NCBI GenBank assembly: GCA_964563165.1
Contig: CAZLWA010000069.1
Span: 1 to 58,460 of the forward strand
Direction: 5' to 3'
From: CAZLWA01 sp964563165
GTDB taxonomy: Bacteria; CLD3; SB21
Length of the DNA: 58,460 nt
In this document: positions 24,552 to 34,600 of the stretch, piece by piece
How the letters are laid out: each line of letters opens with the position of its first letter
How positions within the stretch are numbered: position 1 is the first letter of the stretch
Translations under genes and position numbers: made by a program
The notes under the pieces: model-generated
The model's database searches: none
What the model was told of the DNA's origin: nothing
The model's input: only the letters and a program-made list of their open reading frames with translations

Positions 24552-25595
24552 TTGCCGACCGATTACAATTCCGAAGACGAGATTATTCGTCCGAAAAAAC
24601 AATTCGAAGACACGGACCTTGACAGTTCGCTTCGTCCATCCAGATTTGATGAATTTGTCGGACAGCAAAAGATCATTGATAATCTTAAAGTTTTTATCGA
24701 GGCCACCAAGCAGCGCGGGGAGGCGCTCGATCACGTTCTGCTCTCGGGCCCGCCGGGGCTGGGAAAAACGACGCTCTCCTATATCGTGGCGCACGAACTG
24801 GGTGTTCAAATCAAGATCACCTCGGGGCCGGTGCTCGACAAAGCTGGAGACCTCGCAGGTATCCTGACAAACCTCGAAGAACGCGATGTGCTTTTCATCG
24901 ACGAAATTCACCGCCTGAATCCCGTCGTCGAAGAATACCTGTATTCGGCGATGGAAGATTTTCAATTGGACATAGTGATTGACAAAGGCCCCAGTGCGCG
25001 AACCATCCAGCTTACGCTCCCCCATTTCACGTTGATCGGCGCAACCACACGCGCAGGCTTGATCACCGCGCCCCTGCGTTCGCGTTTCGGAATTTCCAGC
25101 CGCTTGGATTATTACGGCGACGGCGACCTGACGAAGATCGTCAGCCGATCGGCAGAGATCCTGAATGTTGAAATCAATGGAAGCGGTGCCGAGGAAATTG
25201 CCAAACGCTCGCGCGGCACCCCGCGTATTGCCAACCGACTGCTTAAACGCACACGCGATTTTGCCCAGGTACAAGGGAAGAAAATCATTGACCGGGAGAT
25301 CGCCGACTATTCTTTACGGGCTCTGGAAGTGGACGAACACGGATTGGATGAAATGGATAAGCGTATTCTGAGGTGCATCATTGAAAAATTTGCCGGCGGA
25401 CCCGTCGGGCTGGATACCATAGCGATTTCGGTCGGCGAAGAATCGGGCACGATCGAAGAAGTGTATGAGCCGTTTTTGATTCAAAAAGGACTGCTTAAAC
25501 GCACGCCGCGCGGCCGCGAAGTGACTAAATTAGCCTACGATCACTTGAAATTGAAACCCCACCGGCTCGCTAAACAAACCGGATTGGATATTTAG
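24552..25595 (+). CDS. ruvB: Holliday junction branch migration helicase RuvB
   Basis: RuvB is the AAA+ motor that drives branch migration at Holliday junctions with RuvA. The 347-residue protein shows LRPSRFDEFVGQQKIIDNL, Walker A in GPPGLGKTTL (about 68-77), Walker B FIDEIHRLNPVVEEYLYSAMEDF, sensor 1 TLIGATTRAGLITAPLRSRFG and the C-terminal winged helix ending RTPRGREVTKLAYDHL. The start codon is TTG with a well placed AAGGAG. ruvA and ruvC are not adjacent. The stop lies 15 bases from the end of a convergent gene. Confidence 0.96.
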   Translation: MPTDYNSEDEIIRPKKQFEDTDLDSSLRPSRFDEFVGQQKIIDNLKVFIEATKQRGEALDHVLLSGPPGLGKTTLSYIVAHELGVQIKITSGPVLDKAGDLAGILTNLEERDVLFIDEIHRLNPVVEEYLYSAMEDFQLDIVIDKGPSARTIQLTLPHFTLIGATTRAGLITAPLRSRFGISSRLDYYGDGDLTKIVSRSAEILNVEINGSGAEEIAKRSRGTPRIANRLLKRTRDFAQVQGKKIIDREIADYSLRALEVDEHGLDEMDKRILRCIIEKFAGGPVGLDTIAISVGEESGTIEEVYEPFLIQKGLLKRTPRGREVTKLAYDHLKLKPHRLAKQTGLDI

Positions 25596-25610
25596 CGGAA
25601 CAACCTCACT

Positions 25611-27329
25611 CTATTTTTTTCTTTTTCTTTCTGATAAAATTTCCACAAAATCATAATACGTAATTTCGTTTTCTATATCCTTCTTAACACGCTTTCCGTC
25701 TACCATTTCATCCAATAGCAATTCCGTTTCCGTCAGATCTTTTTTCAAATAATTCGCCGTATCGGTAACCGTGAGCCGTCCGCTGCGCATCGCCGCGAAT
25801 CCAATGATTTCACGGCGCAATTTATCCTGGGACGGCATAAAATCGGGAAATTCATAGACCACACCGCCATCCGGATTCAGCTGCGGCGATCCGCCGTATT
25901 CTCTGGCTATGTTTTCAACCATGAGTCCCGCTTTTCGTTTTGAGATTTTATATTTGAACATCACATCGCCCAGACTCAGGACACCTTCCTTGCTTTTGAT
26001 CATATCAAGGATTTCTTTTTCGCGCTGCTGCTGTACGGTCTGCCTCTTCGCCTTTCGGGAATGATAGACGCCGAAAACAAGACCTCCGACGATCAACACA
26101 CTCGCCCAAAAATACCATGACGTCGCCAGACTCATCACAGCAAGCTTTATCGAGACCGGGACCGGCAATATCTTTACGCTTAAAAAACTCACATTCATCT
26201 TCTTCGAAACGTAAAACCCGAATCTGTTTTCATCGCTGAATTCGTCGGCAGGGTCTTCGGCGGTGGCTAACTCGTAACCGTTCAAAAACAATGTGAACTT
26301 ATTCCCCCGGCACATCACGCGCAGGGCCTGTGCTTTTGATTTATCAAATTTGACCGGGGTATGCGGAATCAGATCCGTCTTCGAATCGCGCACCGATTTT
26401 TGAAGGAAATACGAACTGTCCTCCGTAATGAAAAAGCCGTAGTAGTTCTCGTGGTCCCGCATCCGAAACAGAATTCCTGCACGGCCGTGCTTCTGCCAGC
26501 TGTTGACTATGAAATTCGATTCCAGAATAAAATTTGTTTGACCATTCGAAAGCCAGGTGTAATGTCCGGTGCTGTCGTCGGCCATGTTATAGTACCCGCG
26601 TTCATAGTGCGCGTCCTGGCTTTCCCCCCAGTTACGCGAGCGGTTCAGGAAATTATCCAGAAAAACCGCATCAGGATCCTGGGCATAATCGCACTCGGTA
26701 TTGGGCTGCTCCGGCCCAAAATCGTATTTAGGATTCAACGCCGTGCCGGATTTGTATATTTTCAAGTCGTCAAAATGCGCGTGCACATCGTCAAAGGACG
26801 TTACTCCAAAGTAGCCGTTCTGAAAATTCCTGTCCACGTAAGTGCCGGCCAACTGGCCGTTGATCAAAAGCTGTATCTGTGCGCCTTTGCAGGATACGCG
26901 GAGAAAATTGACCCCCGAAAGGTTTACGAGCGGCGTTTTTTTCCATTTTTCGATATTAAACCATTTTCCCTTTTTGTAATAACCTAATTCAAAATAGCCG
27001 TTGCCGGAAATACCGAAAAAATAGCAGTTATTGTAGTCTTTCGCGCGAAAAAGAATGCCGTAGGCCTGATTATCGTTTCCGTCAATGAATTCCGTCTTGA
27101 TTTCGCCGGCAAAATCAGCCAGATCGTGCCCGTTATCATAAGTCATTTCCCCCTTTTTCGCCAAAATATGATAAATGCCATTTTGATAATTCGAATAGGC
27201 GGAAGTTCCGAAAGCGGTTGTTTTAGTGAAGTCGTCCTCGTACAGCAATTGTGCTCGAAGGTTTGGTGCGATCGTCAAAAATATGAGCAGCCAAGCGGCG
27301 ATGGCTCGCTTGGGCGGATAGTGGCGCAT
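25611..27329 (-). CDS. Exported laminin-G-like double-domain protein with cytoplasmic winged helices
   Basis: This 572-residue protein has a signal sequence (about 8-26), two concanavalin/laminin-G-like domains (about 27-195 and 220-395), each beginning with a DDF or DNF segment and containing GILFRAKDYNNCYFFGIS or GILFRMRDHENYYGFFIT, one membrane helix (about 405-428), and a basic cytoplasmic part with two winged-helix-like units. The units end in GGVVYEFPDF and NEITYYDFVEI. The layout suggests an outside binding domain tethered to an inside regulatory domain, but no named family was recognised. The same terminal unit occurs in the 37107-38525 protein. It follows thiE by 19 bases. Confidence 0.7.
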   Translation of the reverse strand: MRHYPPKRAIAAWLLIFLTIAPNLRAQLLYEDDFTKTTAFGTSAYSNYQNGIYHILAKKGEMTYDNGHDLADFAGEIKTEFIDGNDNQAYGILFRAKDYNNCYFFGISGNGYFELGYYKKGKWFNIEKWKKTPLVNLSGVNFLRVSCKGAQIQLLINGQLAGTYVDRNFQNGYFGVTSFDDVHAHFDDLKIYKSGTALNPKYDFGPEQPNTECDYAQDPDAVFLDNFLNRSRNWGESQDAHYERGYYNMADDSTGHYTWLSNGQTNFILESNFIVNSWQKHGRAGILFRMRDHENYYGFFITEDSSYFLQKSVRDSKTDLIPHTPVKFDKSKAQALRVMCRGNKFTLFLNGYELATAEDPADEFSDENRFGFYVSKKMNVSFLSVKILPVPVSIKLAVMSLATSWYFWASVLIVGGLVFGVYHSRKAKRQTVQQQREKEILDMIKSKEGVLSLGDVMFKYKISKRKAGLMVENIAREYGGSPQLNPDGGVVYEFPDFMPSQDKLRREIIGFAAMRSGRLTVTDTANYLKKDLTETELLLDEMVDGKRVKKDIENEITYYDFVEILSERKRKK

Positions 27330-27348
27330 AAAATACCTGGCTTGACTT

Positions 27349-27987
27349 TCAGATTTTATATTTCTGAATTACGGATCGAAACAGTTCGCATGTTTGTCTC
27401 GGGTTTTCCGAATTGATGATCGCGGAAATAACGGCCGCACCGTCCACACCGGTTTGCATCACGCTTGAAATATTCAACGTGTCAATGCCCCCGATCGCAA
27501 TCATGGACAATTTTATTTTTTTTCGAATGGCTGTGATGCCTTCAATTCCGAGGATCCCGCGAATATTCTTCTTGGACGACGTGGGAAATACCGAGCCCAC
27601 GCCGACGTAGTCCGCGCCTTGTTCCTCGGCCTCACGGGCGTCGGCCAATGTGTGAGCGGAAAGACCGATAATTCTTCCGGCCCCCAGCAATTTTCTCGCG
27701 TAACGAATCGGCATATCCTCCCGGCCCAAATGAACACCGTCCGCGCCCACGGCCAGCGCCGCATCTACACGGTCATTGATTATCAGCGGTATGTGAAAAT
27801 CGGATGTGATCCGTTTTATGGCGGCGGCCCATGCCGTGAAGGAACGCATACCCATATTTTTCTCACGGAGTTGAATCGCCGTCACGCCGCCCCGTATCGC
27901 GCCTTTAATAATTTTTTCCAGATCGCGATGACCCGCAAGCGCACCGTCCGCAATAAAATATAAGGAAAAATCTATTTTTTTTTTCAT
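27349..27987 (-). CDS. thiE: Thiamine phosphate synthase (or TenI-like homologue)
   Basis: ThiE joins the pyrimidine and thiazole halves of thiamine. The 212-residue TIM barrel shows AIQLREKNMGMRSFTAWA, LIINDRVDAALAVGADGVHLGREDMP, IGLSAHTLADAREAEEQGADYVGVGSVFPTSSKKN and the phosphate-binding IAIGGIDTLNISSVMQTGVDGAAVISAI. These fit ThiE, including the substrate arginine, though a TenI thiazole tautomerase cannot be ruled out. No other thiamine gene is near and no TPP riboswitch is visible. It follows the acyltransferase gene with a hairpin between. Confidence 0.88.
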   Translation of the reverse strand: MKKKIDFSLYFIADGALAGHRDLEKIIKGAIRGGVTAIQLREKNMGMRSFTAWAAAIKRITSDFHIPLIINDRVDAALAVGADGVHLGREDMPIRYARKLLGAGRIIGLSAHTLADAREAEEQGADYVGVGSVFPTSSKKNIRGILGIEGITAIRKKIKLSMIAIGGIDTLNISSVMQTGVDGAAVISAIINSENPRQTCELFRSVIQKYKI

Positions 27988-27997
27988 GAAGCAAGAA

Positions 27998-28019
27998 ACT
28001 CCCGATGAAGGTCGGGAGT
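27998..28019 (-). terminator. Hairpin between the E2 gene and thiE (weak terminator or leader structure)
   Basis: An 8-bp perfect inverted repeat (ACTCCCGA/TCGGGAGT) has a 6-base loop. On the minus strand it is followed by a short interrupted T stretch (TTTCTTG). The 3' arm contains the GGGAG that could serve thiE as ribosome site, so it may weaken transcription, thiE translation, or both. Confidence 0.5.
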
Positions 28020-28041
28020 CGCGTTCGAAATCGCCGAGATC

Positions 28042-29721
28042 TTACAGCGGGGTGTTCATATCGAATTGTTCGAGATACTGCGTGACGCGCTGCAAATAAG
28101 ACCCGCCGAGCGCGCCGTCCACGATGCGGTGATCATAAGATAAGGACGCAAACATGATCGAACGGATACCGATGGTGTCTTCACCGGATTCGCTTTCGAT
28201 GACCACGGGACGTTTCTTAATCGCCCCTACGCCCATAATTGCTGCTTGCGGCTGATTGATAATGGCAAAACCGGCTGTGCTGCCAAATACACCCATATTC
28301 GTGAGCGTAATCGTGCCGTCCTGAATTTCATCCGGCTTTAATTTCTTGGAGCGCGCACGCAATGCAAGATCGTTCGCCGCGCGGCAGATACTTGTCAAAT
28401 TCATCGTATCCGTATCTTTAATCACAGGAACGATCAGAGCCGTATTGTTTTCAATGGACACCGCCATGCCGACGTTAATATAATTCTTCTTAATGATCGT
28501 CGTTCCTTCCAGCGAGACGTTTACCATTGGAAAATCTTTGATCGCCTTTGCCATAGCGTCAATTAAGAACGGAGTGTAGGTTAATTTAAATCCTTCGCGT
28601 TTTTCGAACGCCGCCTTGTGTTTATCTCTGAATTTCACAACGCGGGTCATATCAACTTCAGTCATCGTGTATACATGCGCGGAAGTATCGACACTGCGGC
28701 GCATATGTTCAGCCGTGAGTTTACGCACGTTGTTCATTTCAATAAGCTCGGACCGCTCCTTATTATATCCGTACTTCACCACATTGACGGCCTTGGCGGC
28801 AACCCCGCCCGGTATTTGACGGTCCTGCGGGCGGCGGGTCACGTAGGACAGAATATCGTTTTTCGTAACGCGGTGATTAAGGCCCGACCCCGCGATCGCT
28901 TCCAATTCCTGCAGCGAGATGCCTTCGGTCTTGGCGATACTGCGCACCAACGGCGAATAAAAACGATGGCCGTTTCCGCCTTTCAGCAATGTGCTGCTCT
29001 GCACAGCCACGGGCGCGGTCATGACCGCGGCGGGCTGCTTTTTTTGAAAATCTTCGATCGAACTCGAGAAATGCATCGCTTCTTCTTTCTTCGCTTTTGT
29101 TTCTGGTTTCGGGACAGACGCAGAAACAGACCCTTCCCCGCCACCGATCCGGGCAATCAGCGTTCCCACTCCAACGGTTTGACCTTCCTGAACAATAATT
29201 TCAACGACCACGCCTGAAACCGGTGACGGAATTTCTGAATCCACTTTGTCGGTGCTGATTTCCAGAACCGTCTCGTCTTTGGAAACCTTGTCGCCCACTT
29301 TCTTATGCCATTTCAAAATTTTTCCTTCGGCAATACTCTCGCCCATTTGGGGCATCACCAGGTCAACCGTTTTTCCCCCTCCGGTTGACGCCGGGCTATC
29401 CTGAACTTTCGGTTCGTCTTTTGGCTTTTGCACTTGACCGGCATTCTTGATCGGGACCGGAGCAGCGGACACGGCGGCAGCGGCATCGGTCTCAATGCGT
29501 GCGATTATCGTTCCTACACCTACCGTTTGGCCCTCCGGAACAACGATCTCCGCAAGAATCCCTGATACCGGCGACGGAATCTCGGAATCTACTTTGTCGG
29601 TGCCTATCTCCAAAACGGTTTCATCCTTGGAAATCTTATCGCCGATTTTCTTGTGCCATTTCAATACCTTTCCTTCTGCTATACTCTCGCCCATCTGCGG
29701 CATCACCATATCCACTTTCAT
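28042..29721 (-). CDS. Dihydrolipoamide acyltransferase (E2) of a 2-oxoacid dehydrogenase complex
   Basis: This 559-residue E2 has two lipoyl domains (about 1-80 and 120-197) that are nearly identical to each other, each with a lipoyl-lysine motif (EIGTDKVDSEI and EISTDKVDSEI). A peripheral subunit-binding domain follows (about 258-295, YSPLVRSIAKTEGISLQELEAIAGSG), then the catalytic domain ending in the active-site YDHRIVDGALGGSYLQRV. The sequence type is that of branched-chain or general 2-oxoacid E2 proteins; substrate cannot be settled because no E1 or E3 gene is adjacent. ATG at 29721 has a good AAGGAG site and a promoter candidate. Confidence 0.93.
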   Translation of the reverse strand: MKVDMVMPQMGESIAEGKVLKWHKKIGDKISKDETVLEIGTDKVDSEIPSPVSGILAEIVVPEGQTVGVGTIIARIETDAAAAVSAAPVPIKNAGQVQKPKDEPKVQDSPASTGGGKTVDLVMPQMGESIAEGKILKWHKKVGDKVSKDETVLEISTDKVDSEIPSPVSGVVVEIIVQEGQTVGVGTLIARIGGGEGSVSASVPKPETKAKKEEAMHFSSSIEDFQKKQPAAVMTAPVAVQSSTLLKGGNGHRFYSPLVRSIAKTEGISLQELEAIAGSGLNHRVTKNDILSYVTRRPQDRQIPGGVAAKAVNVVKYGYNKERSELIEMNNVRKLTAEHMRRSVDTSAHVYTMTEVDMTRVVKFRDKHKAAFEKREGFKLTYTPFLIDAMAKAIKDFPMVNVSLEGTTIIKKNYINVGMAVSIENNTALIVPVIKDTDTMNLTSICRAANDLALRARSKKLKPDEIQDGTITLTNMGVFGSTAGFAIINQPQAAIMGVGAIKKRPVVIESESGEDTIGIRSIMFASLSYDHRIVDGALGGSYLQRVTQYLEQFDMNTPL

Positions 29722-29787
29722 GAACTGCTCCTTCGATAATTTATCTCAAATCCATTTCCTCAAATTGCACAGGCCCGATGACAGACC

Positions 29788-29816
29788 ATATTATCAAAAC
29801 AAATCTTCTATTTCAA
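29788..29816 (-). promoter_or_regulatory. Candidate promoter of the E2 acyltransferase gene
   Basis: Minus-strand TTGAAA (29816-29811), 17-base spacer, TAATAT (29793-29788), 66 bases before the ATG. Confidence 0.6.
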
Positions 29817-29829
29817 TATTAATCTGAAA

Positions 29830-31587
29830 TCAATGGATCGTGAGATCGTACGCCGTCTTCAAGACTTCCGGAAATTGCTGAATTTTGCGGGTACCTGACA
29901 GCCGGGCAATCCATTCCTGATACAGCATTCTCTTTTTTGCACCGGTGTAATCCGCTTTTATACGCTCGTACACTTTCTCGAATTTTTGAATATCTCCCGA
30001 TTCTCTTGCAAGCACTTTAACCAGCGCACGATCCCCGTTCGACTTGGAGAACGGCTCGCTGATCTCGCCGGCTTTTAATTTTGCAACCATGACAAGCGTT
30101 TCATCCTGTCCGGTGTCCGATATCATTCCGGTGATCCGGCAATGATTGTTCGGCCATTTTGCGGCGCGGTGATAGACGCTGTCAAAATTATTCTTAGCCA
30201 AGATTTCTCTTGCCAAAGCCGCCACGGCGTTGGGGTCCGGCAAAGCTATTTCCGCCACATTAACTCTATCCGGCATGCGGTAGCGCGTCAAGTTGTTTTG
30301 GTAAAATGTCCTGACGTCGTTATCATTTACAACAAACTTGTCATCGATATTCAGCCGGTACGCCACATTGACGATAAGTTCTTTTTCCAACCGCTTCAGA
30401 TATTTCATTTCCGTACCGTTTGGCATGTACCCTTGTTGCTGCGCAAGGCTCGAGCCTATGCGAATGACCGCAGCGTTGCGTAAACCTTCGCTTAATCGTT
30501 TTTCGTCGAGCGAAAGTTTTTTCTGATTATGCTCCATAGCCGCAATGAGATCTTCCACCAGTAATGCGCCGCCTGTAAAAGAGGCCAGCGGTAATTTCTT
30601 TTCCTCCTCGGCAAAGGCCTTACGAATTTCTCCCGGCTGAGACACCGATTGATAACGCCGTAAAAAAAGAGCGATACCGTTACGGTCCGTCCGATAACCA
30701 TACGTCTGTATTATACTGTCGTTAAAGCTTTTTGCACGTTGTTCCAACTCGTCCTTTCTGGTTATCGGAACTTTCTCAGACAGCACGGCGCGCAGGATTT
30801 CGCGGGTCGCTTCGTAGGGTTTCAAATTATCGACAGTTCTTCTTTCAACGGCTTCGAAAATATGGTACCCCTCGGCTGTTTCTACCGGTTTGGAGATCTC
30901 TCCCTGCTTCAATGAAAATGCCGCCTCCTGAGAACGTGCCTCAGCTTCGCCCCACCGAATATAGCCGATATCTCCTTCTAAATAACGGCTGTTCCAGTCA
31001 TCGGAATAATTGCTGACCAGAAATGAAAAAAGCTCGGGGTGCTCATGCAGGGCGGCATAAACGGAGTCTGCCAGTTTTTTCGCGGTGTCGCGATCGCGCG
31101 TGGCCTGCCTCCCCTTCCTCGAAATCGTGATCTCTTTGCCTTCCGCCATTCCGATAAAAATCTGCCTGAGACGGACCTCGGTCCTCGATTTTTCATAGTA
31201 TGCCCGCATCTCCTCATCGGTGATCATCGGTTCATATACCACTTTCCTTAATAAGCGCTGGTAGTAGATTTCATCCTGCTGAGTTCGCACTTTAAACCGG
31301 ATCGAATCCGTTTCCTGCAGCCGAGCATCATAACAGTATTGCACGATTAAACGATCGGCAATGATCGCGTCCAGCAATCGCTGCCGCATCTGCGTATTTT
31401 GCAGGTCCGGTTTTGGGCCGGCTTGGGCGTCAACAAATTCCTTATAATCGTACAGGCTGATGGAATCACCACCGACGATCGCTACGATTTTTTCGCGGTC
31501 ATGTTCTCTCGATGAGGACGGGGTAGTTTCCTTTCTGCAACCCATAAGCAAGATCAGACCCAGACAAAAGGCGCATCGTAATACCAT
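29830..31587 (-). CDS. PpiC/SurA-type peptidyl-prolyl isomerase lipoprotein
   Basis: This 585-residue protein has a lipoprotein signal with lipobox LLMGC (Cys16). The N-terminal SurA-like helical region (VGGDSISLYDYKEFVDAQ, then LLDAIIADRLIVQYC) is followed by a parvulin domain (about 135-270) with VRLRQIFIG, the segment GDIGYIRWGEAEARSQEAAFSLKQGEISKPVETAEGYHIFEAVERR. A second, less clear parvulin-like part (about 450-540) contains RVNVAEIALPD and LKAGEISEPF. It probably helps fold exported or outer membrane proteins. It lies 17 bases after mfd, an association seen in other bacteria. Confidence 0.9.
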   Translation of the reverse strand: MVLRCAFCLGLILLMGCRKETTPSSSREHDREKIVAIVGGDSISLYDYKEFVDAQAGPKPDLQNTQMRQRLLDAIIADRLIVQYCYDARLQETDSIRFKVRTQQDEIYYQRLLRKVVYEPMITDEEMRAYYEKSRTEVRLRQIFIGMAEGKEITISRKGRQATRDRDTAKKLADSVYAALHEHPELFSFLVSNYSDDWNSRYLEGDIGYIRWGEAEARSQEAAFSLKQGEISKPVETAEGYHIFEAVERRTVDNLKPYEATREILRAVLSEKVPITRKDELEQRAKSFNDSIIQTYGYRTDRNGIALFLRRYQSVSQPGEIRKAFAEEEKKLPLASFTGGALLVEDLIAAMEHNQKKLSLDEKRLSEGLRNAAVIRIGSSLAQQQGYMPNGTEMKYLKRLEKELIVNVAYRLNIDDKFVVNDNDVRTFYQNNLTRYRMPDRVNVAEIALPDPNAVAALAREILAKNNFDSVYHRAAKWPNNHCRITGMISDTGQDETLVMVAKLKAGEISEPFSKSNGDRALVKVLARESGDIQKFEKVYERIKADYTGAKKRMLYQEWIARLSGTRKIQQFPEVLKTAYDLTIH

Positions 31588-31604
31588 TATAACTCCTTTG
31601 TTAA

Positions 31605-34600
31605 TTAATTTGTGACCGGCATGAGCGAATGTTCTTTTTGAAGATCAATTTCCAGGCGGTCGTCGGATTCCTCGGCGCACAGATCTTTAAGGAAGGCCTT
31701 GACCATCTCTAATTTTTGCAGATCGCTGGCCGCCTGAGCGGATACGATCTTGTTTTTCTGAATATCATACCACGGAAAACCGGCTTTGATTTCCAGTACG
31801 TTCTTTATCTGCACGAAACGGATGTTCGGCGATGACCTGAGGGCCCGGTTCATTTGATTTCTTATCCTTTCCGAAACGCCGCCGCCGCCGACCTCATCGG
31901 CATGAAACCGCAGGGTGAATTTATTCTCGTCCGCCGAGACGCGCTCAAAACCCGATCGCGACGCGTACCATTTGATTTCCAGTGATTTGAGTAAATTTTG
32001 CACTTCCTCCGGGATCGGCCCAAAACGATCCAGCAATTCATTTTCAATTTCGACAAGGTTCTCGACCGCACGCAGGTTTGATAGTTCTTTGTAGATGCGT
32101 ACGCGTTCCGACTGAACGTTGACATAATAATCCGGAATGTATGTGTCGCAGAAAACCTCGATACGCGTCTCGATGTTTTTTTCTTTTATTTCCATTTCCG
32201 GCAGCGGAGCAACGGGAATATTATTTTCGTTTTTTGTCTCCAAAACTGCTTCTTCCAGAATCTGACAGTACAATTCAAATCCGATCGCATTCACGTAACC
32301 GCTCTGTTCGGCACCCAGCAAATTGCCCGCGCCGCGAATTTCCAGATCGCGCATGGCGACGATAAATCCGGAACCCAAGTCGGTGAATTCCTCGATCGCG
32401 CGTAATCGCTTCAGCGCATCTGCCGGCATCGTATTCCACGGCATCGTCAGCAGATAGCAGTATGCCTGCTGATGCGAACGCCCCACGCGGCCTCGTAACT
32501 GGTACAATTGTGAAAGCCCGAATTGATGGGCGTGGTCAACGATGATCGTATTGACGTTCGGAATATCAATTCCGTTCTCGATTATCGTCGTCGCCATCAA
32601 CACGTCAAATTTTCTTTGCATGAACGCGTGGACCACGTCTTCAACCTGCTTCGGAGGCATCTGGCCGTGAACAATCGCCAGCCGCGCCTTTGGAACCATC
32701 GCCCGGAGCATTTCTGTTATGCGCCCGATACTCTGCACGCGGTTGTGAACGTAATACACCTGTCCGCCACGGTCAAGTTCTTTCATGATGGCATCGTGAA
32801 TCAGATCTTCGTCGAATTGCGTGATTTCCGTTTTAATCGGGAGCCGGTCTTGCGGCGGCGTATTGATCACCGACAGATCGCGTCCGCCCATCAGTGAAAA
32901 ATGTAACGTGCGCGGGATCGGCGTCGCGGTCAATGTCAGCGTGTCCACCGTCGCTTTGAGCTGCCGCAGACGCTCCTTGTGCGTCACGCCGAAGCGCTGC
33001 TCTTCATCGATGACGAGTAAACCCAAATCTTTGAAAATAACATCTTTCGATAATAGGCGATGGGTGCCGATCAAAATATCAATGGTGCCGTTCTTCAGTT
33101 TTTCCAGGATTAACTTTTGTTCCTTTGCGTTCTTGAAACGGGACAGTACGTCCACGCGAACGGGAAATTCCTTAAACCGCGCCGAAAACGTTTCGAAATG
33201 CTGTTCCGCAAGGATCGTGGTCGGAACGAGCACGGCAACCTGTTTACTGTCCTGAACCGCTTTGAAGGATGCGCGCACGGCCACTTCCGTTTTTCCGTAC
33301 CCCACATCGCCGCACATCAAACGGTCCATCGGCATTTCCGACTCCATGTCTTTCTTAATTTCCGCAGTTACTTTCGATTGGTCGGGCGTATCTTCAAATT
33401 CAAATGAGGCTTCTAATTCGTACTGAAGATGCGAATCTGCGGTGAAAGCAAATCCCTTTTTCGATTTTCTCTCCGCGTACAGCTTGATCAGATCCCGGGC
33501 AATATCCTTAATGCTTTTTCTTGTCCGGGCTTTGAGCTTTTCCCAGTCCGGCGCGCCGAGTTTATTCAATTTCGGTTCCATACCTTCCTCGGCAGAAAAT
33601 TTCTGTACGCGCATAAAATGTTCGAGCGGAACGAATAATTTATCGCCGTTCTGATAAAGCAGCTTAAGGCATTCCTCGGTATGTTCGCCGCTCGTAACCT
33701 TTTGTAATCCCGTGTATTTCGCGATCCCATGATCCACGTGCACCACATAATCGCCCGGTTTCAGTGCATGGATATGGCGAAGGGCCTGCGCGCTTTTAAA
33801 TTTCCGGTACACGCGCGCGCGTTTGATCCGGCCGAAAATCTGATGATCGGTAAACACCGCCACGCCGGCGTCATCCCAATAAAACCCTTCGTGCAGCTCC
33901 CCCACACCGACGGTTACGTTATTCTCCGGCTGCGTACCATCCAAATCAAGCAGTTCTTCCAGGCGCTCAACTTGTCCGGAATTGTTGCACAAAATGTATA
34001 TGCGATACCGGCTGTGAATGGCGTGAATTTTTTCCCGCAATAAATTCACATGCCCGTTAAACGACTCGGTTGCTTGCGCATGGAATGAAACGGTTTCGAA
34101 TTGCCGTTTTGACAGTCGGCAAAAATGGATCTGCTGAAACGCGTTGATTTTCCTGATCAGTTCACCGGTTGCAAAATACGTCTCATCAAAATGAATTTCG
34201 TTGATCCCTTTCTTGTATGCCGCCTCGATCTCGTCGTGATAGTGTTCCGACCTGGACCGGACTATATCCGGATCAAATTGAATGACTGCCGTCTGCAAAT
34301 CCAAATAATCCGTCAGACAGTTTTTCGCTTCTTCGGCATCACTTTTCGGATAAAGAATGATGTCTTCCGACAAACGGATCGACCGCTGGGACATGACATC
34401 AAATGAGCGAATGGATTCAATGGCGTCTCCCGAAAACTCAATACGAATCGGGTTTTCCATGGAATACGGATAAATATCAACGATGCCTCCGCGCACGGCA
34501 TACGTCCCCACACGATCCACGACCTCCTGTTTTTCAAAGTTCATTTCGTTAAGCAATTCGGTCAAATATGAAAAAGAAAAATGCTGGTTCTTCTTCAATT

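Noticed and set aside
27988..28041. Search for a TPP riboswitch before thiE
   Set aside because: The gap is too short and lacks the CUGAGA motif; only an 8-bp hairpin is present.
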